NCBI RefSeq assembly: GCF_049846925.1
Contig: NZ_JBNCMT010000028.1
Coordinates: 1 to 64,000 of the forward strand
Source: Brevibacillus_H sp049846925
GTDB taxonomy: Bacteria > Bacillota > Bacilli > Brevibacillales > Brevibacillaceae
Direction: 5' to 3'
Length of the DNA stretch: 64,000 nt
Part shown: positions 8,021 to 17,591 of the stretch, piece after piece
How positions within the stretch are numbered: the stretch's first letter is position 1
Layout of the letters: each line of letters opens with the position of its first letter
Notes under the pieces: model-generated
Database searches by the model: none
What the model saw: only the letters and a program-made list of their open reading frames with translations
What the model was told of the DNA's origin: nothing
Made by a program: the position numbers and the translations under genes

Positions 8021-9289
8021 ATGTCACAGGATCAAGTTGTGGAAAAGGTTGTTTTAACAGTGGAACAAAAGCAGGAAGTAGAGCGTCAGTTAGCGATTAT
8101 TCAACGTGGCGTAGCAGAGATTGTACCGGAAGAAGAATTGCGCAAGAAATTGGAGCGTTTTGTGACACAAGGTATTCCGCTACGTGTGAAGCTGGGGCTT
8201 GACCCATCGGCTCCTGACATTCATGTAGGGCATACTGTAGTCCTCCAAAAAATGCGCCAGTTCCAGGAGCTTGGCCATACCATTCAGCTTGTCATCGGTG
8301 ACTTTACTGGTCGCATTGGTGATCCGACAGGCAAATCAGAAACACGCAAGCAGTTGACAGAAGAGCAGGTCAAAGCAAATGCCCAAAGTTATGTGGAGCA
8401 GTTCGGAAAAGTACTGGATGCAAGCAAAATGGAAGTCAATTACAATTCCACCTGGCTTGCTCCGATGACCTTTGCTGATGTGGTTGAACTCGCTGCCAAA
8501 ACGACTGTTGCACGCATGCTCGAACGTGATGACTTCGAGAAACGCTACAGCAACAACCAACCAATCTCCATTCATGAATTCTTCTACCCGTTAATGCAAG
8601 GCTATGATTCGGTAGCTCTGCAAAGTGACGTCGAGTTGGGCGGAACGGATCAGAAGTTCAACCTGTTAATGGGACGTACCTTGCAAAAAGAGTTTGGACA
8701 AGAGCAGCAGGTCATTCTTACGATGCCAATTATCGAAGGACTTGATGGAGTACAGAAAATGTCCAAGAGTCTTGGAAACTATATTGGTGTAAATGAGCCT
8801 GCGAACGAGATTTACGGAAAAACCATGTCGGTACCTGACGAGTTGATGCTGAAATACTACGAGTTGGCAACCGACATTTCTTTGGAAGAATTGGAACAAC
8901 TGCGTGCTGGTCTAGCTAATGGTTCGGTCCATCCACGTGACGCCAAGATGAACCTTGCGAAGACGTTTGTCCGTATGTTCCACGGAGAACAGGCAGCAGA
9001 AGAAGCAGAGAACCACTTCAAGACGGTGTTCCAGCAACGAGCATTGCCAACGGATATTCCTGAGGTTACACTCGATTTCTCCGCATACGAAAACGAAGAA
9101 GCCAACATCGTCAATCTCGTGTTTGATTTGAAACTGGCTGATTCCAAAGGAGAAGCTCGTCGCAGTGTGCAACAGGGAGCAGTAAAAGTGAACGAGGAAA
9201 AAATTACGGATATTAACGCTTCTGTAAAATTGGAAGAAGGCACCGTTGTTCAGGTAGGTAAGCGTAAGTTTGCGAAGATTTCCAGGTAA
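8021..9289 (+). CDS. tyrS: Tyrosyl-tRNA synthetase (type 2)
   Basis: 422 residues. Class I synthetase catalytic core with the HVGH signature (residues 68-71) and KMSKS (246-250), and a C-terminal S4 RNA-binding domain (about 355-420). The GLDPSAPDIHVGH block and the intact KMSKS are those of the second TyrRS type (TyrZ-like) rather than the GFDPT/KFGKT type of Bacillus subtilis TyrS, although the chromosomal position next to rpsD is that of tyrS. It ligates tyrosine to tRNA-Tyr in the cytosol. The T-box leader controls it. AAAGGAG precedes the ATG. Confidence 0.97.
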   Translation: MSQDQVVEKVVLTVEQKQEVERQLAIIQRGVAEIVPEEELRKKLERFVTQGIPLRVKLGLDPSAPDIHVGHTVVLQKMRQFQELGHTIQLVIGDFTGRIGDPTGKSETRKQLTEEQVKANAQSYVEQFGKVLDASKMEVNYNSTWLAPMTFADVVELAAKTTVARMLERDDFEKRYSNNQPISIHEFFYPLMQGYDSVALQSDVELGGTDQKFNLLMGRTLQKEFGQEQQVILTMPIIEGLDGVQKMSKSLGNYIGVNEPANEIYGKTMSVPDELMLKYYELATDISLEELEQLRAGLANGSVHPRDAKMNLAKTFVRMFHGEQAAEEAENHFKTVFQQRALPTDIPEVTLDFSAYENEEANIVNLVFDLKLADSKGEARRSVQQGAVKVNEEKITDINASVKLEEGTVVQVGKRKFAKISR

Positions 9290-9320
9290 CCAATTAACTA
9301 AATCACGAATCACGGAAAAG

Positions 9321-9363
9321 AAAGGCGAGTGCACTGGCGACGGTGTCTACTCGCCTTTTTTGT
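9321..9363 (+). terminator. tyrS terminator
   Basis: AAAGGCGAGT (9321-9330) pairs with ACTCGCCTTT (9349-9358), with a further GCAC/GTGT pairing inside. TTTTTTG follows. Confidence 0.9.
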
Positions 9364-9543
9364 TCTGCTGTTTTTCATAAATCTGGTTCATTTTTTTAAA
9401 TAAAAATAATGGGATTAGTTGTAAAATGATGTATTAGATGGATTGTTTTGAATTCTATTGATCATTTAATGAGAGCAGCGGATGTGACTAGTCTCGCTGT
9501 TGAGTCAATGGCTGCTTTCGTTATGGAAAGAGGATGTGAATGT

Positions 9544-10296
9544 ATGATCAGCATAATCGATGTAAATGAAGAAAATATGGATCAGACCGGATTTTTTTGT
9601 ATGAGAAGCAAACCGAAATCAACAGGCTACAAGCGAAAGCTCAACTGGCTTAAAGACAGATTGGCAGAAGGAATGCAAATCAAACTGCTGCTCGAAGATG
9701 GTTATCCGAGAGGATTTATCGAGTTTGTCCCGAGTGAATCTGCCTGGCGAGCGGTACATGCCGACAACTTCCTGATGATTCATTGTCTGTGGATTGTTGG
9801 TCAAGGGAAAGGAAAAGGATATGGCGCACAATTGCTGGAAGCGTGCATTCGAGAAGGAGAAGCGCAAAACAAATCAGGGATCGCAATGGTCACCAGTCAA
9901 AAAACGTGGGTAGCCGATAGTCGCTTGTTCCTGAAGTATGGCTTCACCATCGTTGATGAGGCACCGCCGAATTTTCAACTGGTTGTGAAAAAATTCAAAG
10001 AATGTCAGACACCAAGCTTTCCAACGGATTGGGAAGCAAGAGCTGAACAGTACAGTGAAGGGATAACGATCCTTCGCTCTGATCAATGCCCGTATATCGA
10101 TCAGTCTGTTGAAGTAATCACTGACACTGCCAGTGAACTGGGAATTCCGACAAAAGTCATCGAGATAAATACTTATCAGGATGCTCAAAGCTCCCCGTCT
10201 GCATACGGAGTTTTTACCGTGCTGTACAACGGCAGGGTATTAACCTACCATCCTGTAACCAAACGTGATCTTTTGAAGCTCCTGAGTCGAGAGTAG
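9544..10296 (+). CDS. YoaP-like GNAT acetyltransferase with C-terminal thioredoxin-like domain
   Basis: About 250 residues from ATG 9544, which has AAAGAGGATGTG upstream. The frame is open to 9448 without a ribosome site. The N-terminal half is a GNAT domain with the acetyl-CoA loop GQGKGKGYGAQLL. The C-terminal part (about 165-245) contains DQCPYIDQSVE, a CPY-type thioredoxin-like start, and YNGRVLTYHPVTKRDLLKLL, matching the YoaP-like domain. The same architecture and length are seen in Bacillus subtilis YoaP. The substrate is unknown. It converges on the next gene with no gap. Confidence 0.8.
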   Translation: MISIIDVNEENMDQTGFFCMRSKPKSTGYKRKLNWLKDRLAEGMQIKLLLEDGYPRGFIEFVPSESAWRAVHADNFLMIHCLWIVGQGKGKGYGAQLLEACIREGEAQNKSGIAMVTSQKTWVADSRLFLKYGFTIVDEAPPNFQLVVKKFKECQTPSFPTDWEARAEQYSEGITILRSDQCPYIDQSVEVITDTASELGIPTKVIEINTYQDAQSSPSAYGVFTVLYNGRVLTYHPVTKRDLLKLLSRE

Positions 10297-11220
10297 CTAA
10301 TCACACCGATACCACAGGGGCTTCTCCGATTCGAAATACTGGTGATCTTCCAGAATCGAATATATCCGTTCAGTCATCTGATCAACGAGGTGTGGTGTAA
10401 CCCGGATGGACCAAACCAGGCCCGAGAAAAGACTCATTGCCATATACAAGTTATAGAGCTTCCAAAAGGTATCTGGAGGGTTCTGTTGATTGAAATAGCC
10501 ATGCAGTTGCCCGATACAAAATGGAATGCTTACTTCTCTGCTAAATAATCCAAGCTTGTAAAAATCATGAATCGGATCGCCCCAGTCAAATCGGTTAAAA
10601 TCAATCGCACCTACGTATTCTTTCTCTTTCACAATCAAATTCCCGACATGAAAGTCATCATGTTGAAAAGTATTGGGACGGGCCTTCATCAAAGGTGATG
10701 CAGATTCAATAAAATCGAGAATGTTGCTGTCATTTTTCAAACGAATACCGCAATTCTGGTAAGCAGCAGCATATTTCTGATGTTTTTGCGAAGCCCGCAT
10801 ATTCCAGGGCTGAATTGCCGGGGGAGCGGAGAGCCTGTGCATTTTTGCGAGTTCCTGACCTGCCGTGAATCCAATTGCATACTGTTCATCCTCCGAATAG
10901 GCTGGCAACATTTCACTCGCATCATTTCCATCGAGATAGGAAAATAAAACATAACAAAGATGCTGATCTTCAAGTGTCCCGCTATCAACGGGAATGGATG
11001 CTTTTACGTGGTGGGATTGAAGCTCACGCAAAATAGCGCACTCCGTTTGCTTTCGTTCCCATTGATCAATTGAAGCTGTTTTGAGGATGAGACGTGATCT
11101 ATTTGCAAAACTGACAAGGTATTTCTTATCTGTCGAAAATCCCTTTGTGATAGGATCTATCCGAGTGGACGTTTGAAGAAAAGGAATCATGTTTCGTAAA
11201 TGCTCCATTTGTTTTTTCAT
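10297..11220 (-). CDS. Aminoglycoside-phosphotransferase-family kinase
   Basis: 307 residues with a protein-kinase-like fold. The catalytic loop FQHDDFHVGNLIV (HxDxxxxN) and the metal-binding GAIDFNRFDWGDPIHD block are intact, and FSYLDGNDASEML matches the hinge region. The family phosphorylates aminoglycosides, macrolides, homoserine or other small alcohols. The substrate cannot be told from sequence, and nothing nearby suggests drug resistance. AGGGAG abuts the first ATG, so the fifth codon's ATG (11208) may be the real start. It stands alone, convergent with the YoaP-like gene. Confidence 0.82.
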   Translation of the reverse strand: MKKQMEHLRNMIPFLQTSTRIDPITKGFSTDKKYLVSFANRSRLILKTASIDQWERKQTECAILRELQSHHVKASIPVDSGTLEDQHLCYVLFSYLDGNDASEMLPAYSEDEQYAIGFTAGQELAKMHRLSAPPAIQPWNMRASQKHQKYAAAYQNCGIRLKNDSNILDFIESASPLMKARPNTFQHDDFHVGNLIVKEKEYVGAIDFNRFDWGDPIHDFYKLGLFSREVSIPFCIGQLHGYFNQQNPPDTFWKLYNLYMAMSLFSGLVWSIRVTPHLVDQMTERIYSILEDHQYFESEKPLWYRCD

Positions 11221-11254
11221 CTCCCTTCAAAAAAGCAAAGCAAACCCTGGCAAA

Positions 11255-11293
11255 CTAAAAAGAAAAAGACATCTGCTGGTTGGCAGATGTCTT
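11255..11293 (-). terminator. rpsD terminator
   Basis: AAGACATCTGC (11266-11276) and GCAGATGTCTT (11283-11293) form a perfect 11-bp stem with a six-base loop. The T-rich tract TTTTTCTTTTT follows on the minus strand. Confidence 0.92.
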
Positions 11294-11308
11294 GATTGTA
11301 GCAAATGA

Positions 11309-11905
11309 TTAACGGCTGTAGAACTCAACGATAAGAACTTCGTTGATTTCAGCAGGCATTTCTTCACGATCAGGCAAGCGAGTGAAAGTACCTTCAAGCG
11401 CTGCATCGTTGAAAGTGAGGTAGTTTGGAAGGTAGTTGCGAGCTTCCACAGATTCTTTCACGAGGGAAAGGTTGCGGGATTTTTCACGCAAGGAGATCAC
11501 ATCACCTGGTTGTACGCGGTAAGAAGGAATGTCTACACGCTTACCGTTTACGAGGAAGTGACCATGGTTAACCAATTGACGAGCAGCTGGGCGAGTTGGA
11601 GCGAAGCCCAAGCGGTATACTACGTTATCCAAACGGGATTCGAGCAATTTCATGAAGTTTTCGCCCAATACGCCTTGCATTTTGGATGCTTGGTCGAACG
11701 TACGGCGGAATTGTTTTTCGTTAACTCCGAACATATGACGAAGTTTTTGTTTTTCTTGCAACTGAACACCGTATTCGCTCAATTTGCGACGGCTTTGTCC
11801 ATGTTGTCCCGGTGGGAAGTTGCGTTTAATGTCTTTTCCAGTACCGTCCAAAGAGATACCGAGACGGCGTGCCAATTTGTGGCGAGGTCCTGTGTAACGT
11901 GCCAT
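11309..11905 (-). CDS. rpsD: 30S ribosomal protein S4
   Basis: 198 residues, full length. MARYTGPRHKLARRLGISL opens the protein, and the S4 RNA-binding domain is at about 88-150 (LESRLDNVVYRLGFA, ARQLVNHGHFLVNG). It binds 16S rRNA early in small-subunit assembly and, in Bacillus, represses its own mRNA through the leader. AAAGGAGACTGAATTACAC precedes the ATG. As in Bacillus subtilis, it lies close to tyrS and is transcribed alone from its own promoter. Confidence 0.98.
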   Translation of the reverse strand: MARYTGPRHKLARRLGISLDGTGKDIKRNFPPGQHGQSRRKLSEYGVQLQEKQKLRHMFGVNEKQFRRTFDQASKMQGVLGENFMKLLESRLDNVVYRLGFAPTRPAARQLVNHGHFLVNGKRVDIPSYRVQPGDVISLREKSRNLSLVKESVEARNYLPNYLTFNDAALEGTFTRLPDREEMPAEINEVLIVEFYSR

Positions 11906-11914
11906 GTGTAATTC

Positions 11915-12105
11915 AGTCTCCTTTAATTTGGGATTCGCAGGTGTTTACTTCCGAAAGACCAGTCTCATCTTTACCTACACGAACTTCGGACGGTAGCGTT
12001 TCCGCATCGTGCTCCATCGTAGAGTGTAATCAGCCGCAACTCTACAAGGGTGGGACTAAGAAGGTTAATCTTTCGTTTTTACCTACAATCAATGCTACCC
12101 TGCAC
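11915..12105 (-). promoter_or_regulatory. Probable S4 autoregulatory leader of rpsD
   Basis: About 200 nt of leader lie between the promoter and the rpsD ribosome site. It can form a GTAGAGT/ACTCTAC hairpin (12019-12025 with 12039-12045). Pairing elements with CTTCGGACGG and CTTCCGAAAG lie nearer the gene. Bacillus rpsD leaders bind S4 protein and shut off translation. The length and position fit, but I have not matched the full consensus. Confidence 0.55.
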
Positions 12106-12118
12106 ACATACATTCAAT

Positions 12119-12146
12119 ATTATAATTCGGAGACTATGAAAGTCAA
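12119..12146 (-). promoter_or_regulatory. rpsD promoter
   Basis: Minus strand TTGACT (12141-12146), 16-base spacer, TATAAT (12119-12124). A strong sigma-A-type promoter that starts only 18 bases after the stop codon of the upstream SLH gene. No terminator separates them. Confidence 0.75.
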
Positions 12147-12163
12147 GAGAAAATTGGGCGATG

Positions 12164-14425
12164 CTATTGCGGGAATCTGGATTCTACAAGCTCTCTTCTT
12201 TTCTCCAGGAAGTTGTAGAAGGAGACAGCAGCATCTGCTCTGGATACTTTGGTCTGTGGCTGGAACTGATTTTTCTCAGACGACATGATACCTAGGGCTG
12301 TAACAATCGCGATGGAGCCACGATGTTTCGAATTGGCAATATCGGTGAGTTTTGAATCGAACAAATTGTTGTAGGAAGCGAGCTTCTTGTAGCCCAATGC
12401 ACGAACTAGCATGTCAGCCAACTCTTCCTTGGTAATTTCTTCGTCCGGGTTCAATGTTCCGCTCGCTTTGTCGAGAATACCGAGGTTTACGGCCGTTTCA
12501 ACTGAAGCGAAGTAACGGGAGCCTGAGGCTACGTCTGCAAAGGAAGCTTTGCGAGAAGAAAGCCATTCAGGGTAAAAACGTCCCTGATTCAATGTAATAA
12601 CAAGCATATCGATCATTTCTCCACGAGTGATCTTCTTGTCAGGCATAATTTTGCCATCCACCAGAGAAATCGCATCATATTCATACATCAGGTTTAATGC
12701 GGTTGCCGCTGGATGATTTTTCAGATCGTCTGGTACTTGACGATGCAAGACGACGGTTTTTCCGGAAGACTGACTCTTCCATTCGCCACTTACCGCATCA
12801 AATACATATGGTTGTTCGAAAGGAGTGGAAGTCATTCGATAGACCAGCTTGGCTGTCCGGTTAGGAATTTCGCCCATTTTTTCAGCCATCGGATCAGCAA
12901 TTGGAGGCAGAACATAGACCAAATCTACTTCACTTTCGTTCAAATAGGCTTCCAACGCATCTTCTTTTGATTTGTGTTCAGGAAGCGCTGTTGGGTAGAC
13001 TTCTTTTCCAACATTAATATAATAATGGAGAATTTCTCCAGTTTTCATATCAAAGGTTACGTTTGCATCTCCAGTTGCGGCAGGAACATCATTCACAAAA
13101 CGTTTGAATCCAAAGTACAGACGGCCTTGATTCAATTGATATTTATAGTCAGGGTTCATTTGGTTGTCAATCATGTACAGATTGGCAGCCAACGTTGGAG
13201 TGTTTTTGCGGATAAATTCCACCGCTTTGGCTTTTCCTTGCTCTTCTGTGTATTTCGGTTTTTCCTTCTGAGCAGCCGGATCGTAGTAATCGTTAGAGAA
13301 AGAAAGCACATCTCCTGTTGATGCATCCAAAGCAACGTAGGCAAAGCGTCTTTCTTTGGACGTATCGTTATTCTCAAATTGCAGATCCCATACGCCACGG
13401 CCACCACGATAGTCATTTTCGTTGTAGTTTGCACCCTTCAGCTCGTACTTGGAGAGAGAGAACAGCTTCACCGCCAGCTTGACTGCACCATCCTGATCCA
13501 GTTGTGCACCGGAGTGGAGCGGAGAAAGTGGCTTATCTGTTACTGGTTCGGGATCTTTCTCTTTTTTGAGCTCAACTAATGAAATGGACATCGGTTTTCC
13601 GTTCGTTGCGTCCAAATAGAGGTTGGAAAATGGGTTCGTGTAGGCAAGAATGGGTGAGAATTTATCGTTTTGCTGCATTCTCTCCCATGGCATGATATAG
13701 CTTAATGTGACATTGGCATTCTTGCGGAACGTTTCCAACGCTTCTTTTTGCTCAATGATTCTTTTATTGTCTTCAAAAGTGAGCTTGTCGTTCCAGTTCA
13801 ATTGGTAGCTGATGATTTGGCCGTTGCCATCGACGGAGACATCGATACTATTCTCTAAAAAAGGAATATTATCTACCATTCGGGCGAAACGGAAGTAATG
13901 CACAATCGTAGTACCAAGTGGCGGCTTTGGCGTTGGCAAGTCTTTGGTGTAAAGCTTCACAGATTCCATTTTCTGCGGTGAAACTCTAGAAATGAAGTCT
14001 TCCGCTACTTTGGTTGCATTGGTACGTGAAATTGTCGATTTCACAGGAGCAGCTTGAGTCGGGTTATAAGTTGAGTAAGAAGTCAATTCACCAGTATCCG
14101 CATGTACGGAAACGCTGATAGATGGAAAACCATAATCAGAATTGGGTGTTTTCTTTACCCAGTTAAACGACCATTCAGGGAATGGCCTCCAGGTGTCTCC
14201 CGCTCGAAATGATGTGTTATCCAACTGATAGCCTTCTGGTATGGAAACATACTTTTTGGCTTGAGCAATGGCTTGTTCTTTTGATAGCTTCACATCACTC
14301 GGAGCAACGGCGATTGCTTTTGCTACAGGCGATGTTGAGTAAGAGCTGGCAAGTGCAGGAGTAAACGGGAAGACCAAAGATGCCGATAATACCAAAAGGC
14401 AAGAACCAGAAATGATTCGTTTCAT
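12164..14425 (-). CDS. Secreted YcdB/YcdC-domain protein with C-terminal S-layer homology domains
   Basis: 753 residues from ATG 14425 (AAGGGGGC upstream). A signal peptide (about 1-27, ending ALASS) is followed by a long region with two repeats of the YcdB/YcdC type: KLSKEQAIAQAKKYVSIPEGY, then DGAVKLAVKLFSL and EEQGKAKAVEFIRKN, each with a PepSY-like unit (TGELTSYSTY, TGDVLSFSND, TGEILHYYIN). About 180 C-terminal residues hold three SLH-like units (KITRGEMIDMLV, EITKEELADMLVRALGY, KVSRADAAVSFYNFL). SLH domains bind pyruvylated secondary wall polymer, so the protein is probably wall-anchored. Its function is unknown. PepSY-like units often inhibit or chaperone proteases. Confidence 0.85.
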   Translation of the reverse strand: MKRIISGSCLLVLSASLVFPFTPALASSYSTSPVAKAIAVAPSDVKLSKEQAIAQAKKYVSIPEGYQLDNTSFRAGDTWRPFPEWSFNWVKKTPNSDYGFPSISVSVHADTGELTSYSTYNPTQAAPVKSTISRTNATKVAEDFISRVSPQKMESVKLYTKDLPTPKPPLGTTIVHYFRFARMVDNIPFLENSIDVSVDGNGQIISYQLNWNDKLTFEDNKRIIEQKEALETFRKNANVTLSYIMPWERMQQNDKFSPILAYTNPFSNLYLDATNGKPMSISLVELKKEKDPEPVTDKPLSPLHSGAQLDQDGAVKLAVKLFSLSKYELKGANYNENDYRGGRGVWDLQFENNDTSKERRFAYVALDASTGDVLSFSNDYYDPAAQKEKPKYTEEQGKAKAVEFIRKNTPTLAANLYMIDNQMNPDYKYQLNQGRLYFGFKRFVNDVPAATGDANVTFDMKTGEILHYYINVGKEVYPTALPEHKSKEDALEAYLNESEVDLVYVLPPIADPMAEKMGEIPNRTAKLVYRMTSTPFEQPYVFDAVSGEWKSQSSGKTVVLHRQVPDDLKNHPAATALNLMYEYDAISLVDGKIMPDKKITRGEMIDMLVITLNQGRFYPEWLSSRKASFADVASGSRYFASVETAVNLGILDKASGTLNPDEEITKEELADMLVRALGYKKLASYNNLFDSKLTDIANSKHRGSIAIVTALGIMSSEKNQFQPQTKVSRADAAVSFYNFLEKRRELVESRFPQ

Positions 14426-14566
14426 AAGTGAAGCCCCCTTCGTTGTGCTAACTATCAAATATGACGAAGCAAATGAAGCTTTGTTTCAAAGTGTAGCAAG
14501 AAATTTCTATTTCCTTTATAATAGGAATTGAGGAATGGTTCTGAAAGAGGTCGAAAGGGGCAACAA

Positions 14567-15160
14567 ATGGACACAATCCTTTATTTCATTCGACACGGCG
14601 AGACTGAATGGAACAAGCTCCGCCGCATTCAAGGGCATAGCGATATTGATCTGAATGCACTTGGTACTGCCCAAGCAGAGAAACTTGCTGCTCATCTGGC
14701 TAACCATCCGTTTGCTGCCGTTTATTCTAGCGATCTCAAACGAGCTCATACGACAGCACAAAAAATCGTGCAACAGACAGGAAGACCACTTCCGCACCAG
14801 ACATTCCAGGAGCTGCGGGAACGTTGTTACGGCGAATGGGAAGGTCTAACTTATGAAGAAATTCGTGCAAAATTTACGGAACCTGTTTCCGATGAAAAGG
14901 TATATGGGATTGAAGCATTTGAAGCCATGCAGATCCGAGCAAATGAATGTTTAACAAAGCTGGCACAAAAACATCCTAATGAAATGATTGCAGTCGTTAG
15001 TCACGGTGGGTTGATTAACGCTTTCTTGCATTATGTGACTGGTGGCGAACAAGGAACGGGTATTACTCGGATAGATAATACAAGTGTCTCTGTTTTTCGT
15101 TTTCAAACCAATTCGTGGGAAGTACTACATGTGAATGACACTACTCATTTGATTGAATGA
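14567..15160 (+). CDS. Histidine phosphatase (phosphoglycerate-mutase-like)
   Basis: 197 residues from ATG 14567 with AAAGGGG upstream. The catalytic RHG motif is in YFIRHGETEWNK (residues 7-9), the acid/base region in ELRERCYGEWEG, and the second catalytic histidine in VVSHGGLINAF. These are features of the broad-specificity phosphatases (PhoE/CobC-like) rather than glycolytic mutase, which is longer. The substrate is unknown. A TATAAT box is at 14516-14521. It precedes the diguanylate cyclase gene by 42 bases and may be cotranscribed with it. Confidence 0.87.
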   Translation: MDTILYFIRHGETEWNKLRRIQGHSDIDLNALGTAQAEKLAAHLANHPFAAVYSSDLKRAHTTAQKIVQQTGRPLPHQTFQELRERCYGEWEGLTYEEIRAKFTEPVSDEKVYGIEAFEAMQIRANECLTKLAQKHPNEMIAVVSHGGLINAFLHYVTGGEQGTGITRIDNTSVSVFRFQTNSWEVLHVNDTTHLIE

Positions 15161-15202
15161 GCGATCACGATCTATTACATCAGAAAGAGAAGAGGGAGTT
15201 TT

Positions 15203-17461
15203 GTGGCGACCAATAGGCAGATGTTGGGGAAGTTAGAGACTGTTTTCATGTATATGGCCCACTTTTTTTTATCCTCATGGCCAGTAGATCGCCCGGGAAT
15301 CCTTTTTTTGACTGATGCTGAAGGGACACTCTTGAAGTTGTTCCCGTTGCAAGGAGGACAAGCTTGGTCGCCTGCTTCCATTGAAGGCAGTTTGGCAAGC
15401 GCAACGAATCCTTTTGTACTTCAGACCATTGAGACGGGTGAAATTACCGTTCGGGAAGATAAAGAGGTAGTAGAAGCACGTACCTGGGGTATCATCCCGT
15501 TAAAGGAACGAGATGGCAAGCTGCGTGCAACAATTGGTTTGGTAGTACCTAGTGATGTCATTGATTTTGATATGTACTCCTACACGAAAGGCTTGCTTCC
15601 ACTGATTTACATGGGGTATGACGCTTACATTCAACATGCAGCCAGTGAAATCGTAATGAATGCCAACAAGCACGAACGAGCCAAATTCGTAGTGAAAAGT
15701 GTCATTGACCAGATCAATGGTATTGTCAATAAAGGCATATGCTATGCTGTTCGCCTGGATGAGGAAGGAAAACTGGTTCCTCAGGATAAGGTCGCAACCC
15801 AAATGAATCAAACAACAAGAGAGCGCATAGCAGAAGTGATTCGCCGGTTTCCACAAGAACGTATTACGCCTGCAACCCTGGATGACAGCAAACTCATTGT
15901 CTATCCCATTTACTGTGAAGACAGGCCGCTCGTTGCTATTTTTTTGCATGTGATAGAGCCTTCTTCTGAAATTTTTTATGACGAACGGGACATCGCTTTT
16001 CTCCAGGAAGTCGGTGAGAAGGTTAGTTACGCTATCTATCGAGCGACGATTTCGGATGATATCAAACTGGAAGCGACCAAAAAAGATTTGCTATACGAGT
16101 TGACCAAAAAGATTCAGGCTTCTATAGATGTGAATGACGTTCTTGCTGAAATCATTAAAAGTATCAAGCAATTGTATTCGTACTTTGAAGTTGATCTTTA
16201 CTTGACGGTTGATACGAACACTTCTTTGCCTGTCAAACAGCTTTCTTTTCAGCCAGGTGAGAATGAATTCAGCAGCAGAGCCTATCTGGAAGGAAAGCTT
16301 GTGGTAGGCAAGCAACAGATGGCTGAGCGCATGGTTACGGTTGTGGCAGCACCATTGCTTGGCAAACAAGGGATCTATGGTGTGTTGGAGCTGACAGCGA
16401 GAGATATGGTTAGCATCACGGCAAACGAGACCGATTATATCTCCATCTTGGCTGAGACGGCAGGTACAGCATTCGAAAATGCACAGCTTTATCAGCAATC
16501 CCGCAATCTGATTCGGGAGCTTCGTCTGATTAATGAGATGGCACAGCAATTAAATCGAAGCTTGAATCTGGAAGACATCCTTCAATTTGTTACCAATATG
16601 CTCTTACAAACGTTCGAAGCAGAGTATTGTGCGATTATCCAGAAAAAACTGGATGAAAATTCGTTGACTGTCATTTCATCGTCTGACAAGACACATATCG
16701 GTAAACTGGTTAATTCGTCTGAAAGGCCAATTGCCGATATTTTGAGCGATAAGCAGGCAGTCATTCTGGCTCACTCGAGTACGGACACTATGCCGTTCTC
16801 ACTCGTTTCGTTTGCTTCCTTCATGGGGGTGCCTCTCCTGCGAGAGTCTGAAGTGACGGGCATTCTGATGGTTGCTGATTCCAGGCGACATTATTTCAGC
16901 TTTGATGACTTCAAGCTGTTAGAAATTTTTGCCCAGCATACCAGCCTGGCGATTACGAATGCCATGCTCCATAACGAAGTGGAGAGAATGGTCATTACGG
17001 ATAACCTGACCGGTTTGTTTGCTCGCCGGTACTTGAACGAAAAAGTCAAATATTCACTGGATCGGGATGGGTTTGGCTCTCTGATTTTGATCGATATCGA
17101 CTTCTTCAAAAAAGTAAACGATACCTACGGACATCAGGTGGGCGATGAAGTCCTGATACAGGTGTCATCCCTCATCAAGCAAAGTATCCGTGATTCCGAT
17201 ATTGCAGCTCGCTGGGGCGGTGAAGAACTGGCTGTATACTTGCCAAAGGTTGACTTCCACTCAGCCATGAACATAGCGGACAGAATTCGGATGCTTGTGG
17301 AGCGGGAAACCAATCCAAGCGTGACGATTTCCGTGGGAGTAGCCAAATGGGAGAAGAAGACGTCAGCCGATATGAGTGTTGAGACACTGTTCAACCTCGC
17401 GGACGTCGCCTTGTACGAAGCCAAAAACAGCGGAAGAAATCGTGTGGTATTGGCAAAATAG
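15203..17461 (+). CDS. dgcP: Multi-GAF diguanylate cyclase (DgcP/YtrP-like)
   Basis: 752 residues from GTG 15203, with AGAGGGAG upstream. Cytosolic: no signal peptide or clear membrane segment. GAF-type sensor domains occupy about 150-290, 320-430 and 450-600, with connecting helices. A GGDEF domain follows (about 608-750): DNLTGLFARRYL, DIDFFKKVNDTYGHQVGD and the active-site variant GGEEL (672-676), with LADVALYEAKNSGRN at the end. GGEEL-type sites can be active, so c-di-GMP synthesis is likely. Bacillus subtilis DgcP (YtrP) has the same architecture and also lies near tyrS-rpsD and yttP, which supports orthology. Confidence 0.85.
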   Translation: MATNRQMLGKLETVFMYMAHFFLSSWPVDRPGILFLTDAEGTLLKLFPLQGGQAWSPASIEGSLASATNPFVLQTIETGEITVREDKEVVEARTWGIIPLKERDGKLRATIGLVVPSDVIDFDMYSYTKGLLPLIYMGYDAYIQHAASEIVMNANKHERAKFVVKSVIDQINGIVNKGICYAVRLDEEGKLVPQDKVATQMNQTTRERIAEVIRRFPQERITPATLDDSKLIVYPIYCEDRPLVAIFLHVIEPSSEIFYDERDIAFLQEVGEKVSYAIYRATISDDIKLEATKKDLLYELTKKIQASIDVNDVLAEIIKSIKQLYSYFEVDLYLTVDTNTSLPVKQLSFQPGENEFSSRAYLEGKLVVGKQQMAERMVTVVAAPLLGKQGIYGVLELTARDMVSITANETDYISILAETAGTAFENAQLYQQSRNLIRELRLINEMAQQLNRSLNLEDILQFVTNMLLQTFEAEYCAIIQKKLDENSLTVISSSDKTHIGKLVNSSERPIADILSDKQAVILAHSSTDTMPFSLVSFASFMGVPLLRESEVTGILMVADSRRHYFSFDDFKLLEIFAQHTSLAITNAMLHNEVERMVITDNLTGLFARRYLNEKVKYSLDRDGFGSLILIDIDFFKKVNDTYGHQVGDEVLIQVSSLIKQSIRDSDIAARWGGEELAVYLPKVDFHSAMNIADRIRMLVERETNPSVTISVGVAKWEKKTSADMSVETLFNLADVALYEAKNSGRNRVVLAK

Positions 17462-17488
17462 GTTGATAAAAGAAAGAAATGCAGCGAG

Positions 17489-17528
17489 AAGCCAAGGCTC
17501 TGAAGGAAGAGCTTTGGCTTTTTCTTTG
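17489..17528 (+). terminator. Terminator after the diguanylate cyclase gene
   Basis: AAGCCAAGGCTCT (17489-17501) pairs with AGAGCTTTGGCTT (17508-17520). TTTTCTTTG follows. Confidence 0.9.
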
Positions 17529-17591
17529 TTTAACTAAATACTTTCGGTATGGTAGACTTTAGAAAATGATCCGTTTGAGGGAGGAACTGAT

